Shown: positions 42,470 to 50,569 of the stretch, one piece after another | How the letters are laid out: each line of letters begins with the position of its first letter | Position numbering within the stretch: position 1 is the stretch's first letter | Made by a program: the position numbers and the translations under genes | The notes under the pieces: model-generated | What the model was told of the DNA's origin: nothing | What the model saw: only the letters and a program-made list of their open reading frames with translations | The model's database searches: none | Assembly (NCBI GenBank): GCA_945861085.1 | Contig: OX244046.1 | Location: 1,488,001 to 1,552,000, forward strand | DNA: 64,000 nucleotides | Source of the DNA: Clostridioides difficile_D | Lineage (GTDB): Bacteria; Bacillota; Clostridia; Peptostreptococcales; Peptostreptococcaceae | Direction of reading: 5' to 3'

Positions 42470-42851
42470 AATGTTTCACCTCATATTTGTCAAATAAATT
42501 TGCACTTAGTGACAAAAATTCTTCTTTACTAATACCTGATAAATAAGATTTTGCTACTAATAGTTCCAAGTCGAGCTTATTTTTTTGACGAGTTGTGTTG
42601 TCTACTTTCATTGGTAATTGAGCCACAATAGCGCCTTTTCTTCTATCAATATTTAAGAATCCCTCTTCTTTTAATTCATTGTAAGATTTGTTCACTGTAT
42701 GTAAATTTACACCAATATTTTCAGCCATACTCCTTACAGATGGAAGTGATTCATTTATTTTTAATTCTCCTGAAGCTATAGCTTTAGTTATTTCTTCTTT
42801 AATTTGTACATAAATAGATTTATCACTATTAAAATCTAAATTTAAAACCAT
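42462..42851 (-). CDS. GntR-family regulator (YtrA/YhcF subgroup)
   Basis: The product has 129 residues. It has a GntR winged helix at about 10-75 (IYVQIKEEITKAIASGELKI, SVRSMAENIGVNLHTVNKSYNELKEEGFLNIDRRKGAIV) and a short C-terminal helical segment instead of a large effector domain, as in the YtrA subgroup. Such regulators usually repress their own operon of membrane or ABC transporter genes and respond to envelope stress. The gene is first in a two-gene operon with the DUF1648 membrane protein. Confidence 0.9.
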   Translation of the reverse strand: MVLNLDFNSDKSIYVQIKEEITKAIASGELKINESLPSVRSMAENIGVNLHTVNKSYNELKEEGFLNIDRRKGAIVAQLPMKVDNTTRQKNKLDLELLVAKSYLSGISKEEFLSLSANLFDKYEVKHYE

Positions 42852-43042
42852 AAAAAACCTCCATTATGCTTTATAAATGAAAACGATTGTTATATATATA
42901 GTATAACATAAAAAGTAATATCGAACATAAAATATAAATTTATATTTTGTAAAAATTGTAATTTAAAAAATAACATAATTTTTATTAAAATAATACAGAT
43001 ACTATCTATAGATAGAAATAAAAATTAGAAAGGAGAAAAAAT

Positions 43043-43489
43043 ATGTTAACATATTTAATGAAAAGACAAATGCATAAAAAAGATGATGGAATGAGTAAAC
43101 CAATGATGTTTACAGGAGCTATACTTACAGGAGTAGGTGCATATGCTGTATACAAAATGGTGAAAAATCGTAAATCCAATTCTCAAATGGTTGATACAAA
43201 TTATTATGGAAATAGTGACTATGATGATTATAAATATGACGAATTTGATTATGACTGTGACTGTAGAGACAAAAAACAGGATTATGAATATGAAGAATTA
43301 AAAAAAAAAGTAAAAGAATTTAATTCAAGAAGAATAAACTGTGAAAATTGTCCACATGTTTCTCAAGAAGAAATGATGCAATATGTAAATAGTGTTAAAG
43401 ATGTAAAGAATGATATTGATTTACACGAAGATGCTAAAAAAGATAATATTTACAAAGAAGATGAATACAAAAAGTATGAAGAAGAATAA
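43043..43489 (+). CDS. Acidic, Tyr-rich single-pass membrane protein of unknown function
   Basis: The protein has 148 residues. One membrane helix lies at about 20-39 (KPMMFTGAILTGVGAYAVYKMV). A very acidic, Tyr-rich stretch (about 53-90; DYDDYKYDEFDYDCDCRD) and a charged C-terminal region with two nearby Cys (INCENCPHVS) follow. I recognise no domain. The ATG follows AAAGGAGAAAA. A 12-base palindrome (TATCTATAGATA, 43001-43012) lies upstream and may be an operator. A long terminator follows, so it is monocistronic. Confidence 0.7.
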   Translation: MLTYLMKRQMHKKDDGMSKPMMFTGAILTGVGAYAVYKMVKNRKSNSQMVDTNYYGNSDYDDYKYDEFDYDCDCRDKKQDYEYEELKKKVKEFNSRRINCENCPHVSQEEMMQYVNSVKDVKNDIDLHEDAKKDNIYKEDEYKKYEEE

Positions 43490-43548
43490 GTAATACTCTG
43501 TATAATTAAACAAATAGTAATACTAAATTATTTAATATCTAGTTTCTA

Positions 43549-43626
43549 ATGTGTAAGTTGTAGCTTAACTTGAAAGAATTTGTATTATTCTTTAGAGAGT
43601 TAAGTAGCAACTTACATTTTTGTTTT
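43549..43626 (+). terminator. Long intrinsic terminator
   Basis: The arms GTAAGTTGTAGCTTAACT and AGTTAAGTAGCAACTTAC pair with one small bulge and enclose an inner GAAAGAAT / ATTCTTT hairpin; TTTTTGTTTTTA follows. Confidence 0.8.
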
Positions 43627-43756
43627 TATAAATTTTAGTAGTTCTTTGTGACTATTTTGTAATTCTAGAGATATTTTAGTATCTAGGGTAATTGTGTATA
43701 ATAAAACTTATATAGGTAGATAGTTTAAAATTAAAATGAAAAGAAAGGAAATGGTT

Positions 43757-44461
43757 ATGTTAAAGTTGTTGATAGTTGAAGATGATAGTACTATATCTTT
43801 TGGAATAAAGTATGCTTTAGAACAAGAAGGATTTAGTATAGATATATCAAAGGATTTATTGAGTGGTAAAGAAATGATTTCTTCTAATGAATACAGTATG
43901 ATACTATTGGATGTTACATTGCCAGATGGAACTGGTTATGAGCTTTGTCAATATATAAGAGGATTCTCTCAGGTTCCTATAATATTCTTGACTGCTTGTG
44001 ATGAAGAAGTAAATATTGTAATGGGTCTTGATATAGGTGGAGATGATTATATAACAAAACCTTTTAGAATTAGAGAATTAATATCGAGAATAAAAGCTGT
44101 TTTAAGAAGAAAAGGCAATACTTTAGAAGAAACTAAGAAAATACTTAAATTTGGAGATTTAAATATATACACACTAGAAGCTAGAGTATATAAAAATGAC
44201 AAAGAAATATTTCTGACATCAGTTGAATATAAGCTTCTTTTAATTCTTATACAGAATAAAAATACAGTTTTAAGTAGAACCCAAATATTGGAAAAACTTT
44301 GGGATGTAACTTATGATTTTGTAAATGACAATACTCTAACAGTTTATATAAAGAGGCTTAGAGAAAAAATAGGTGATGATTTATGTGAACCAATCTACAT
44401 AGAAACTGTAAGAGGTATTGGTTATAAATGGATAGGAAGTGAAAATAGTGTTTCTATATAA
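43757..44461 (+). CDS. OmpR-family response regulator
   Basis: The product has about 234 residues from the ATG at 43757 behind AAAGGAA; an ATG seven codons earlier precedes that site. The receiver domain has LLIVEDDS, MILLDVTLPDGTGYEL (phosphoacceptor Asp about residue 50) and the Lys in GDDYITKPF. The C-terminal winged helix (about 130-230) has FLTSVEYKLLLILIQNKNTVLSR and YIETVRGIGYKWIG. It is coupled to the downstream histidine kinase and probably controls the ABC genes behind it. This layout is typical of peptide-antibiotic sensing modules. Confidence 0.93.
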   Translation: MLKLLIVEDDSTISFGIKYALEQEGFSIDISKDLLSGKEMISSNEYSMILLDVTLPDGTGYELCQYIRGFSQVPIIFLTACDEEVNIVMGLDIGGDDYITKPFRIRELISRIKAVLRRKGNTLEETKKILKFGDLNIYTLEARVYKNDKEIFLTSVEYKLLLILIQNKNTVLSRTQILEKLWDVTYDFVNDNTLTVYIKRLREKIGDDLCEPIYIETVRGIGYKWIGSENSVSI

Positions 44462-45698
44462 TCCAGAAGTGAAGAAGTTTTTAAGTAAGTATGTTATTTT
44501 GATGTTTGTTGTTATTATCATATCTATTGGATTTAGCATAATCAATGTGTCTTTAACTAAAAATATGGTTGTAAGAAATAATCAAGCTATAATAGGGACT
44601 CTATCAAGTAAGTATCCAAACTTAGAAAGTGATATAGTAGATATAATAACTCAAGGCAAGTCTATGGAAAACATAGATTATGGTCAGAAAATATTAAGTA
44701 AGTATAATTATGATAAATCTATTAAGATAAACTCTGAGCCTATTATTTCTAAATTAGTTTTAGAGACTACCAAAATAAATATAATATTAGTATGTATAAT
44801 ATTTATTTTGATATTTGTGTTGGTTGTTAGATACTTTAAGTCAATTTACAATGAGGTATCAGATATGACTAAGTATGTTTACTATAGTTCAGAGGGCAAA
44901 GCATTTGATATGAAAAATAAAAATCAAGAAGGTCAGATAGGTCTTTTAAAAACTGAACTCTTAAAGATGACAACAATTCTTAACGAAAAGGTTGAACTTT
45001 TAAAAACAGAAAAGATATTTTTAAACAATACAATTTCCGATATATCACATCAATTAAAAACCCCTATGACTTCTTTAATAATGTTGAATGATTTATTATA
45101 TAATGATGTACCATATGAAGTAAAAATCGATTTTTTAAATAAGATAAAAAATCAATTAAATAGAATGGACTGGTTGATTAAAAGTATGCTTAAATTATCA
45201 AAGGTAGAAGCAAAAGTGATAAATTTTAAAAAGGATAAGGTAAAATTTAGTGAACTCATATATAGAGCAATGCAATCTATGAAAATACCTATGGAGATTA
45301 AAAATCAAAAATTGACTATAGAAGGAGATGATAATGTATCTTATATTGGTGATATTGATTGGTCTGTGGAAGCATTAGTGAATATAATTAAAAATTGTAT
45401 AGAACATACTCCTGAATTTGGAAATATAATTATAACCTATAAAGAAAACCCATTATTTTCTGAACTAATAATAAAAGATGATGGTGAAGGTATAGATAAA
45501 AAAGATATATCACATGTATTTAAACGATTCTATAGAGGTAGAAGTAGTTCAAAAGAAGATAGTGTAGGGATAGGTCTTGCAATGTCAAAATCTATAATAG
45601 AAAGCCAAAATGGAGATATCTATGTAAACAGTGAAAAAGGCAAGGGGACAGAGTTTCATATAATATTTCATAAAATGTATGATAGTGATAGTGACTAA
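44439..45698 (+). CDS. Sensor histidine kinase
   Basis: The protein has about 416-419 residues; a GTG at 44439 and one at 44448 are both possible starts. Two membrane helices (about 15-37 and 110-132) enclose an extracellular loop of ~70 residues, longer than in BceS-type kinases. The kinase core has the phosphoacceptor His in SDISHQLKTPMTSLIML, an N box EALVNIIKNCIEHTP, G1 IKDDGEGIDKKD and G2 VGIGLAMSKSIIE. It overlaps the response regulator by 23 bases, so the two are coupled. The signal is unknown; antimicrobial peptides are a reasonable guess from the context. Confidence 0.92.
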   Translation: MKIVFLYNPEVKKFLSKYVILMFVVIIISIGFSIINVSLTKNMVVRNNQAIIGTLSSKYPNLESDIVDIITQGKSMENIDYGQKILSKYNYDKSIKINSEPIISKLVLETTKINIILVCIIFILIFVLVVRYFKSIYNEVSDMTKYVYYSSEGKAFDMKNKNQEGQIGLLKTELLKMTTILNEKVELLKTEKIFLNNTISDISHQLKTPMTSLIMLNDLLYNDVPYEVKIDFLNKIKNQLNRMDWLIKSMLKLSKVEAKVINFKKDKVKFSELIYRAMQSMKIPMEIKNQKLTIEGDDNVSYIGDIDWSVEALVNIIKNCIEHTPEFGNIIITYKENPLFSELIIKDDGEGIDKKDISHVFKRFYRGRSSSKEDSVGIGLAMSKSIIESQNGDIYVNSEKGKGTEFHIIFHKMYDSDSD

Positions 45699-45777
45699 TC
45701 TGTAATATTTAATTCACTTTATAGTAATAGCTAAAGTCTAAGATATGAAGTATAGAATATAAATATTGGAGGTAGCC

Positions 45778-46455
45778 ATGGAAATTTTAAGAGTAGAAAA
45801 TTTAACTAAAAGTTATGGTAAAAATGAAACAAAAGTTGATGCTATAAAAAATGTAAGTTTATCAGTTGAAAAAGGAACGTTTATAGCAATAACAGGTCCA
45901 AGTGGAAGTGGTAAAAGTACTTTATTACATTTATTAGGAGGGGTTGACAGACCAACTAGTGGTAAAGTTTATATAAATGATGTTGATATATATAATTTAA
46001 AGACTAAGGATTTGGCGATATTTAGAAGAAGAAATATAGGTCTTATATATCAATTTTACAACTTAATTCCAGTCTTAAATGTGAAGGAAAACATATTACT
46101 TCCAGCAGAGCTTGACAATAGAGATATTGATAGAGAATATTTTGACGATTTAATGAAAACCTTAGGTCTAAATGATAGAGAAAAGCACCTTCCAAACCAA
46201 TTGTCAGGAGGTCAGCAACAGAGAACTTCCATAGGACGTGCTTTGATTAATAGACCTTCTATAATATTAGCAGATGAGCCAACAGGTAATTTAGATAGTA
46301 AAAATTCAAAAGAAATACTAGAATTGTTAAAATTATCAGTAAAGAAATACAATCAGACACTAATAATGATAACTCATGATAAAAATATGGCTCTTCAAGC
46401 TGATAGAATTATAAGCATAGAAGATGGAATCATAAAAAGTGATGAGGTGATGTAG
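45778..46455 (+). CDS. ABC transporter ATP-binding protein (MacB/LolD type)
   Basis: The product has about 225 residues from the ATG at 45778 behind TTGGAGGT; a TTG four codons earlier overlaps the site. Walker A is GPSGSGKST, the signature LSGGQQQRTSIGRAL, Walker B IILADEPTGNLDS and the switch His in ITHDKNMA, all canonical. This class works with FtsX-type permeases to move peptides or lipoproteins, or to drive mechanical work at the envelope. The permease gene follows with no gap, downstream of the two-component system. Confidence 0.95.
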   Translation: MEILRVENLTKSYGKNETKVDAIKNVSLSVEKGTFIAITGPSGSGKSTLLHLLGGVDRPTSGKVYINDVDIYNLKTKDLAIFRRRNIGLIYQFYNLIPVLNVKENILLPAELDNRDIDREYFDDLMKTLGLNDREKHLPNQLSGGQQQRTSIGRALINRPSIILADEPTGNLDSKNSKEILELLKLSVKKYNQTLIMITHDKNMALQADRIISIEDGIIKSDEVM

Positions 46456-49017
46456 ATGAATTTATATACATCCCTAACTATTAGATATTTAAAACAGAAT
46501 AAGAGAAGAACTATTGTAACCATAATTGGGATAATACTTTCAACAGCTTTAATCTGTGGTATAGGAAATATATTTGAAAGTTTCATGGATTATCAAGTAA
46601 GAGAAACTATAAAGAATGATGGAAGTTTTCATGTTACATTTTATGATGTAAATAGAAAGAATGTGGAATATATAACAAAATCAGCTGAAGTAGAAAAACA
46701 TGCATTTACTAAACAAATTGGATATTCTAAATTAGAAAATAGTGAAAATGGTATATTAAGTATAAAACAGTATGATAAAAACGCCATAGAGGGATATCGA
46801 ATTTCTATAAAAGAAGGTAGGTTTCCAGCTAAGGATGGAGAAATTGTTTTAAGTGAAAATGTTATTAATCTTATGGATGATAAATTAAAAATAGGGGACG
46901 AGATAACCTTAAAAGTAGGAGATATGTTTGATTCAAATAAGAAAAAAATTGATAGTATTGTATTTCATCAAGGAGATTATATAGCAAATGAAAAGGATAG
47001 AACTTTTAAACTTGTTGGTATAATTAAAAACCCTGGGTTTGAACGTTATGACGGAGTTTCAACTGCTATAACTTACTTTAATCCTGCAGTTAATTATAAT
47101 GATACAATGAACATATCAGTAACAGTAAAAAATCCTAAAGATGTGTATAAAATAAGTAAGAAAATAAGCAAAAATATATATCAAAATAAGGATGAAGAAT
47201 CAGTTTCTAATATGATAAAATACAATGAACATTTATTGAGATTACAAGGAGCCAGTAAGTATGCAAATATAAATAGTTCTATAAGGTCTATAATTGTAAC
47301 AGTAACTATTTTAGTAATCATATGTACAATTGCTACAGTGTATAATTCTTTTAGTATTTCTATAACTGAACGAAAAAAACAGTTTGGGATATTAAATTCT
47401 ATAGGTGCTACATCTAGTCAAATTAAAAGTTTAGTTTTTATAGAAGGTATTATAATTAGTTTAATTGGTATACCAATAGGGATAATATCTGGAACAGTAG
47501 CCATAGACTTATTATTTAAAATTATAAATAAGCATTTTACAGAATCGGTTGTTACTCAAATGAGTTTGAAGATGGTGTATAATCCAATAATAATTATTGT
47601 TAGTGTAATAATAGTTTTGTTTACAATCTTTATATCAATTCTATTACCTGCAATATCGGCTTCTAATATTTCTCCACTTAATGTAATTAAAAATAATGGA
47701 GAGTATAAAGTGGGAAAGGTTAAAAGTTCAAGGCTTATTAAAATGATTTTTAAAACTGAAGGAGTACTTGCGTATAAAAATATAAGGAGAAATAGAAAAA
47801 AATTCAGAGTAACTCTTTTTTCTTTAATGGTAAGTATAATAATATTTATATCTTTTAGCGGATTTACATTACTTTTATTAAAAGGTGAAGAAATAAAAAA
47901 TTCTCAAAGAAACTATGATTTGTATTTAACTGCAAAGGGTACAGCTAAGTCTATAGATGATACTATAAGTAAATTAGAAGCTATTTCTGGAATAAAAAAC
48001 TTTGAATTAGCAACAGGACAATATATGTCTATAAGAGTAAGTGAAAATAAAATAAATAAATCCAAGGAAGATTTAATCAGGAAATATTATCAAAAATATA
48101 AGATTGGAGATAGTTATGAATATGATTTCAGTAATAATGAATTAATTTTTCCAGGAGATTTTGCAGTAAAAAACAAAACAAATAACTTAATACAGGGTTC
48201 TTTTAATAAGGAGAGAGCAATTGAAGAAAATGGTGTTATATTAGTTAGAAAAAGCTCATTTGAATCAAATGGGAAGAAAGGTATAGTAGAACTTACCAAC
48301 TATAAAGTAGGGGATACAGTAAATTGTGAATATCTTGATGAAAATGCCTTAAGTAAAAAAATAAAGGTCAAGATTCTTGCTATAACTGATGAAGAACGTC
48401 TAGGTCTTGGTTATCAAAATATGGGATTACAATTTATAACTTATGATGAAGTTGCTGAAAATTTAAATTTAAAATTAAATAAAAGCCTTATATTTATTGA
48501 TTCAGGAGGAAGTATTCAGACTAAGAAGGAAATAGAAGCTTTGGCAAATAAAAATAATTTTAATTTCTACGATGAAAGTTCAATTACTGAAAGTGAAAAA
48601 CAAAATCTAAAAGTTGTCAAAATATTTGTATATGGTTTTATAGCAGTGATATCTTTAGTAAGTGTTACAAATATTCTAAATACAGTAAGCACAAGTATAA
48701 ATCTAAGAAAAAGAGAACTTGCAGTAATACAATCTATAGGGGTTACTCCTAAAGGATTTAGAAAAATGATATATTTAGAAAGTTTTATATATGGTATACT
48801 GTCATTGTTGTTTGGAATACCAATTAGTATTGGTATAATTCTAATTATGAATAAACTTATTTCAGGTGTAATCGAGTTTTCTCCTGTTATACCATGGGTA
48901 GCAATAGCTATATGTATAGTAAGTGTTTTTATAATAACTTTTATAGCAGGATATATACCAATGAGTAAATTGAGTAAAGAAAACATAATAGATAATATAA
49001 GAAGAGAGAGTATATAA
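46456..49017 (+). CDS. FtsX-type ABC transporter permease
   Basis: The protein has 853 residues. A membrane helix near the N-terminus (about 18-38) is followed by a large extracellular domain (about 40-265), three helices at about 272-420, a helix near 448-470, a second extracellular domain (about 480-715), and three final helices at about 720-845. FtsX motifs such as SISITERKKQFGILNSIGAT and STSINLRKRELAVIQSIGVT appear twice, as in duplicated MacB-like permeases. It pairs with the ATPase upstream. Export of, or resistance to, antimicrobial compounds is likely but not shown. Confidence 0.92.
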   Translation: MNLYTSLTIRYLKQNKRRTIVTIIGIILSTALICGIGNIFESFMDYQVRETIKNDGSFHVTFYDVNRKNVEYITKSAEVEKHAFTKQIGYSKLENSENGILSIKQYDKNAIEGYRISIKEGRFPAKDGEIVLSENVINLMDDKLKIGDEITLKVGDMFDSNKKKIDSIVFHQGDYIANEKDRTFKLVGIIKNPGFERYDGVSTAITYFNPAVNYNDTMNISVTVKNPKDVYKISKKISKNIYQNKDEESVSNMIKYNEHLLRLQGASKYANINSSIRSIIVTVTILVIICTIATVYNSFSISITERKKQFGILNSIGATSSQIKSLVFIEGIIISLIGIPIGIISGTVAIDLLFKIINKHFTESVVTQMSLKMVYNPIIIIVSVIIVLFTIFISILLPAISASNISPLNVIKNNGEYKVGKVKSSRLIKMIFKTEGVLAYKNIRRNRKKFRVTLFSLMVSIIIFISFSGFTLLLLKGEEIKNSQRNYDLYLTAKGTAKSIDDTISKLEAISGIKNFELATGQYMSIRVSENKINKSKEDLIRKYYQKYKIGDSYEYDFSNNELIFPGDFAVKNKTNNLIQGSFNKERAIEENGVILVRKSSFESNGKKGIVELTNYKVGDTVNCEYLDENALSKKIKVKILAITDEERLGLGYQNMGLQFITYDEVAENLNLKLNKSLIFIDSGGSIQTKKEIEALANKNNFNFYDESSITESEKQNLKVVKIFVYGFIAVISLVSVTNILNTVSTSINLRKRELAVIQSIGVTPKGFRKMIYLESFIYGILSLLFGIPISIGIILIMNKLISGVIEFSPVIPWVAIAICIVSVFIITFIAGYIPMSKLSKENIIDNIRRESI

Positions 49018-49047
49018 AAGTAATTTTTAATTATATAAAACATTATT

Positions 49048-49098
49048 AAAATCGTTTAATTGGTATAAACTATTATTATATTAATTGAACGATTTTTT
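49048..49098 (+). terminator. Intrinsic terminator of the two-component/ABC operon
   Basis: Stem AAAATCGTTTAATT / AATTGAACGATTTT with a ~20-base AT-rich loop, then T. Confidence 0.75.
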
Positions 49099-49232
49099 AT
49101 TTATATAAGAAATCTAATAAATAAATTACTAGATGTATTTAACTATTTAGAAAGAATTGGTATTATATAAAGTAGGATTCTATATAATAAGGGCAAATAT
49201 TTAATCCTATCGGAAAACAAAAGAAAAAGAAG

Positions 49233-50507
49233 GTGATTACTATTTCTCATATAACTGCTAAGAATATGTATAAAAGTTTAGAGGAAAGAATAAACAGGTT
49301 TCCACAAGGTGCTCCACCATCAGATACATTATACAAGATACTAAATGTATTATATACAGAACAAGAGGCGAAATTAGTGGCTCAGCTTCCAATAAAGCCT
49401 TTTAGAGTAAAGACAGCAGCTAAAATTTGGAGTGTAAGTGAAAGTGAAGCATATAGAATATTGGATAAACTTGCTAGTAAGGCTCTGATACTAGATATAG
49501 AAGATAATAAAGGGAAGAAATATATAATGCCTCCTCCAATGGCTGGTTTTTTTGAGTTTGCCATGATGAGAACAAGACATGATATAGACCAAAAACTTTT
49601 AGCAGAACTCTACTATCAATATATGAATGTAGAAGAAGATTTTATCAAAGATTTATTTTATTCGACAGAAACAAAGCTTGGAAGAGTGTATGTTCAAGAG
49701 GAAGTTTTGACCAATGATAATGAAGTTAGTATTTTAGATTATGAAAGAGCTACTCATATAATTGATGAATCAACTCATATAGGTGTAAGTATGTGTTACT
49801 GTAGACATAGAATGCAACATGTTGGAAAAGCTTGTGATGCTCCTATGGATATATGTATGACATTTGACAATGTAGCAAATTCTTTAATAAATAATAAATT
49901 TGCAAGACGTGTAGATAAAATAGAATGTAAAGAACTACTTCACCAAGCATATGAGCATAACTTAGTTCAATGTGGAGAAAATGTTAGAAAAGGGGTTACG
50001 TTTATATGTAACTGCTGTGGATGTTGTTGTGAGGCACTAGTAGCAGCCAAAAGATTTGGAAATCTTCATCCTGTACAGACAACTAGTTTTATACCGAATA
50101 TAAACCATGAAAGTTGTGTAAAATGTGGTAAATGTATAACTGCATGTCCAATAGACGCAATAAGTAAGGTCAAGGAAGGTGATAAAGAATATATAAAAAT
50201 TGATGAGGATAGATGCCTAGGTTGTGGAGTTTGTGTTAGAAATTGCCATAAAAATAGTATTATGTTATTGAAGAGAGATGAAAAAATAATAACTCCAGCA
50301 AACTCAGTACATAGAGCAGTTCTTATGGCAATTGAAAAAGGGCAGTTACAAAATTTAATTTTTGATAATAATGCTCTAGCTAGTCATAGAGCTATGGGAG
50401 CTATACTATCAGCTATATTAAAGCTTGAACCAGCTAAAAAGATTTTAGCAAGTAAACAATTAAAGTCAGTATATTTAGATAAATTGTTAAGCATGAATGA
50501 TAAATAG
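49233..50507 (+). CDS. 4Fe-4S ferredoxin-type protein with extra cysteine clusters
   Basis: The product has about 421-424 residues. Residues 1-100 look like a winged-helix region (PFRVKTAAKIWSVSESEAYRILDKLASKALI). Additional cysteines follow in MCYCRHRMQHVGKACDAPMDICM and CNCCGCCCEAL. Two classical 4Fe-4S motifs are CVKCGKCITACPIDAI and CLGCGVCVRNCHKNSI. It is probably a cytoplasmic electron-transfer or redox-sensing protein; I do not know a tested member. The start is uncertain: GTG 49233 lies inside the AGGTGAT site, so an ATT near 49242 or ATG 49266 may be used. Confidence 0.85.
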   Translation: MITISHITAKNMYKSLEERINRFPQGAPPSDTLYKILNVLYTEQEAKLVAQLPIKPFRVKTAAKIWSVSESEAYRILDKLASKALILDIEDNKGKKYIMPPPMAGFFEFAMMRTRHDIDQKLLAELYYQYMNVEEDFIKDLFYSTETKLGRVYVQEEVLTNDNEVSILDYERATHIIDESTHIGVSMCYCRHRMQHVGKACDAPMDICMTFDNVANSLINNKFARRVDKIECKELLHQAYEHNLVQCGENVRKGVTFICNCCGCCCEALVAAKRFGNLHPVQTTSFIPNINHESCVKCGKCITACPIDAISKVKEGDKEYIKIDEDRCLGCGVCVRNCHKNSIMLLKRDEKIITPANSVHRAVLMAIEKGQLQNLIFDNNALASHRAMGAILSAILKLEPAKKILASKQLKSVYLDKLLSMNDK

Positions 50508-50520
50508 AAACTAAAATAAA

Positions 50521-50565
50521 AAAGGGCTATATTCAATTAATATTACTTGAATATAGCCTTTTTAG
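50521..50565. terminator. Two-way terminator between the iron-sulfur gene and cwp20
   Basis: Stem AAAGGGCTATATTCAA / TTGAATATAGCCTTT, with T on both sides. Confidence 0.9.
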
Positions 50566-50569
50566 TATG

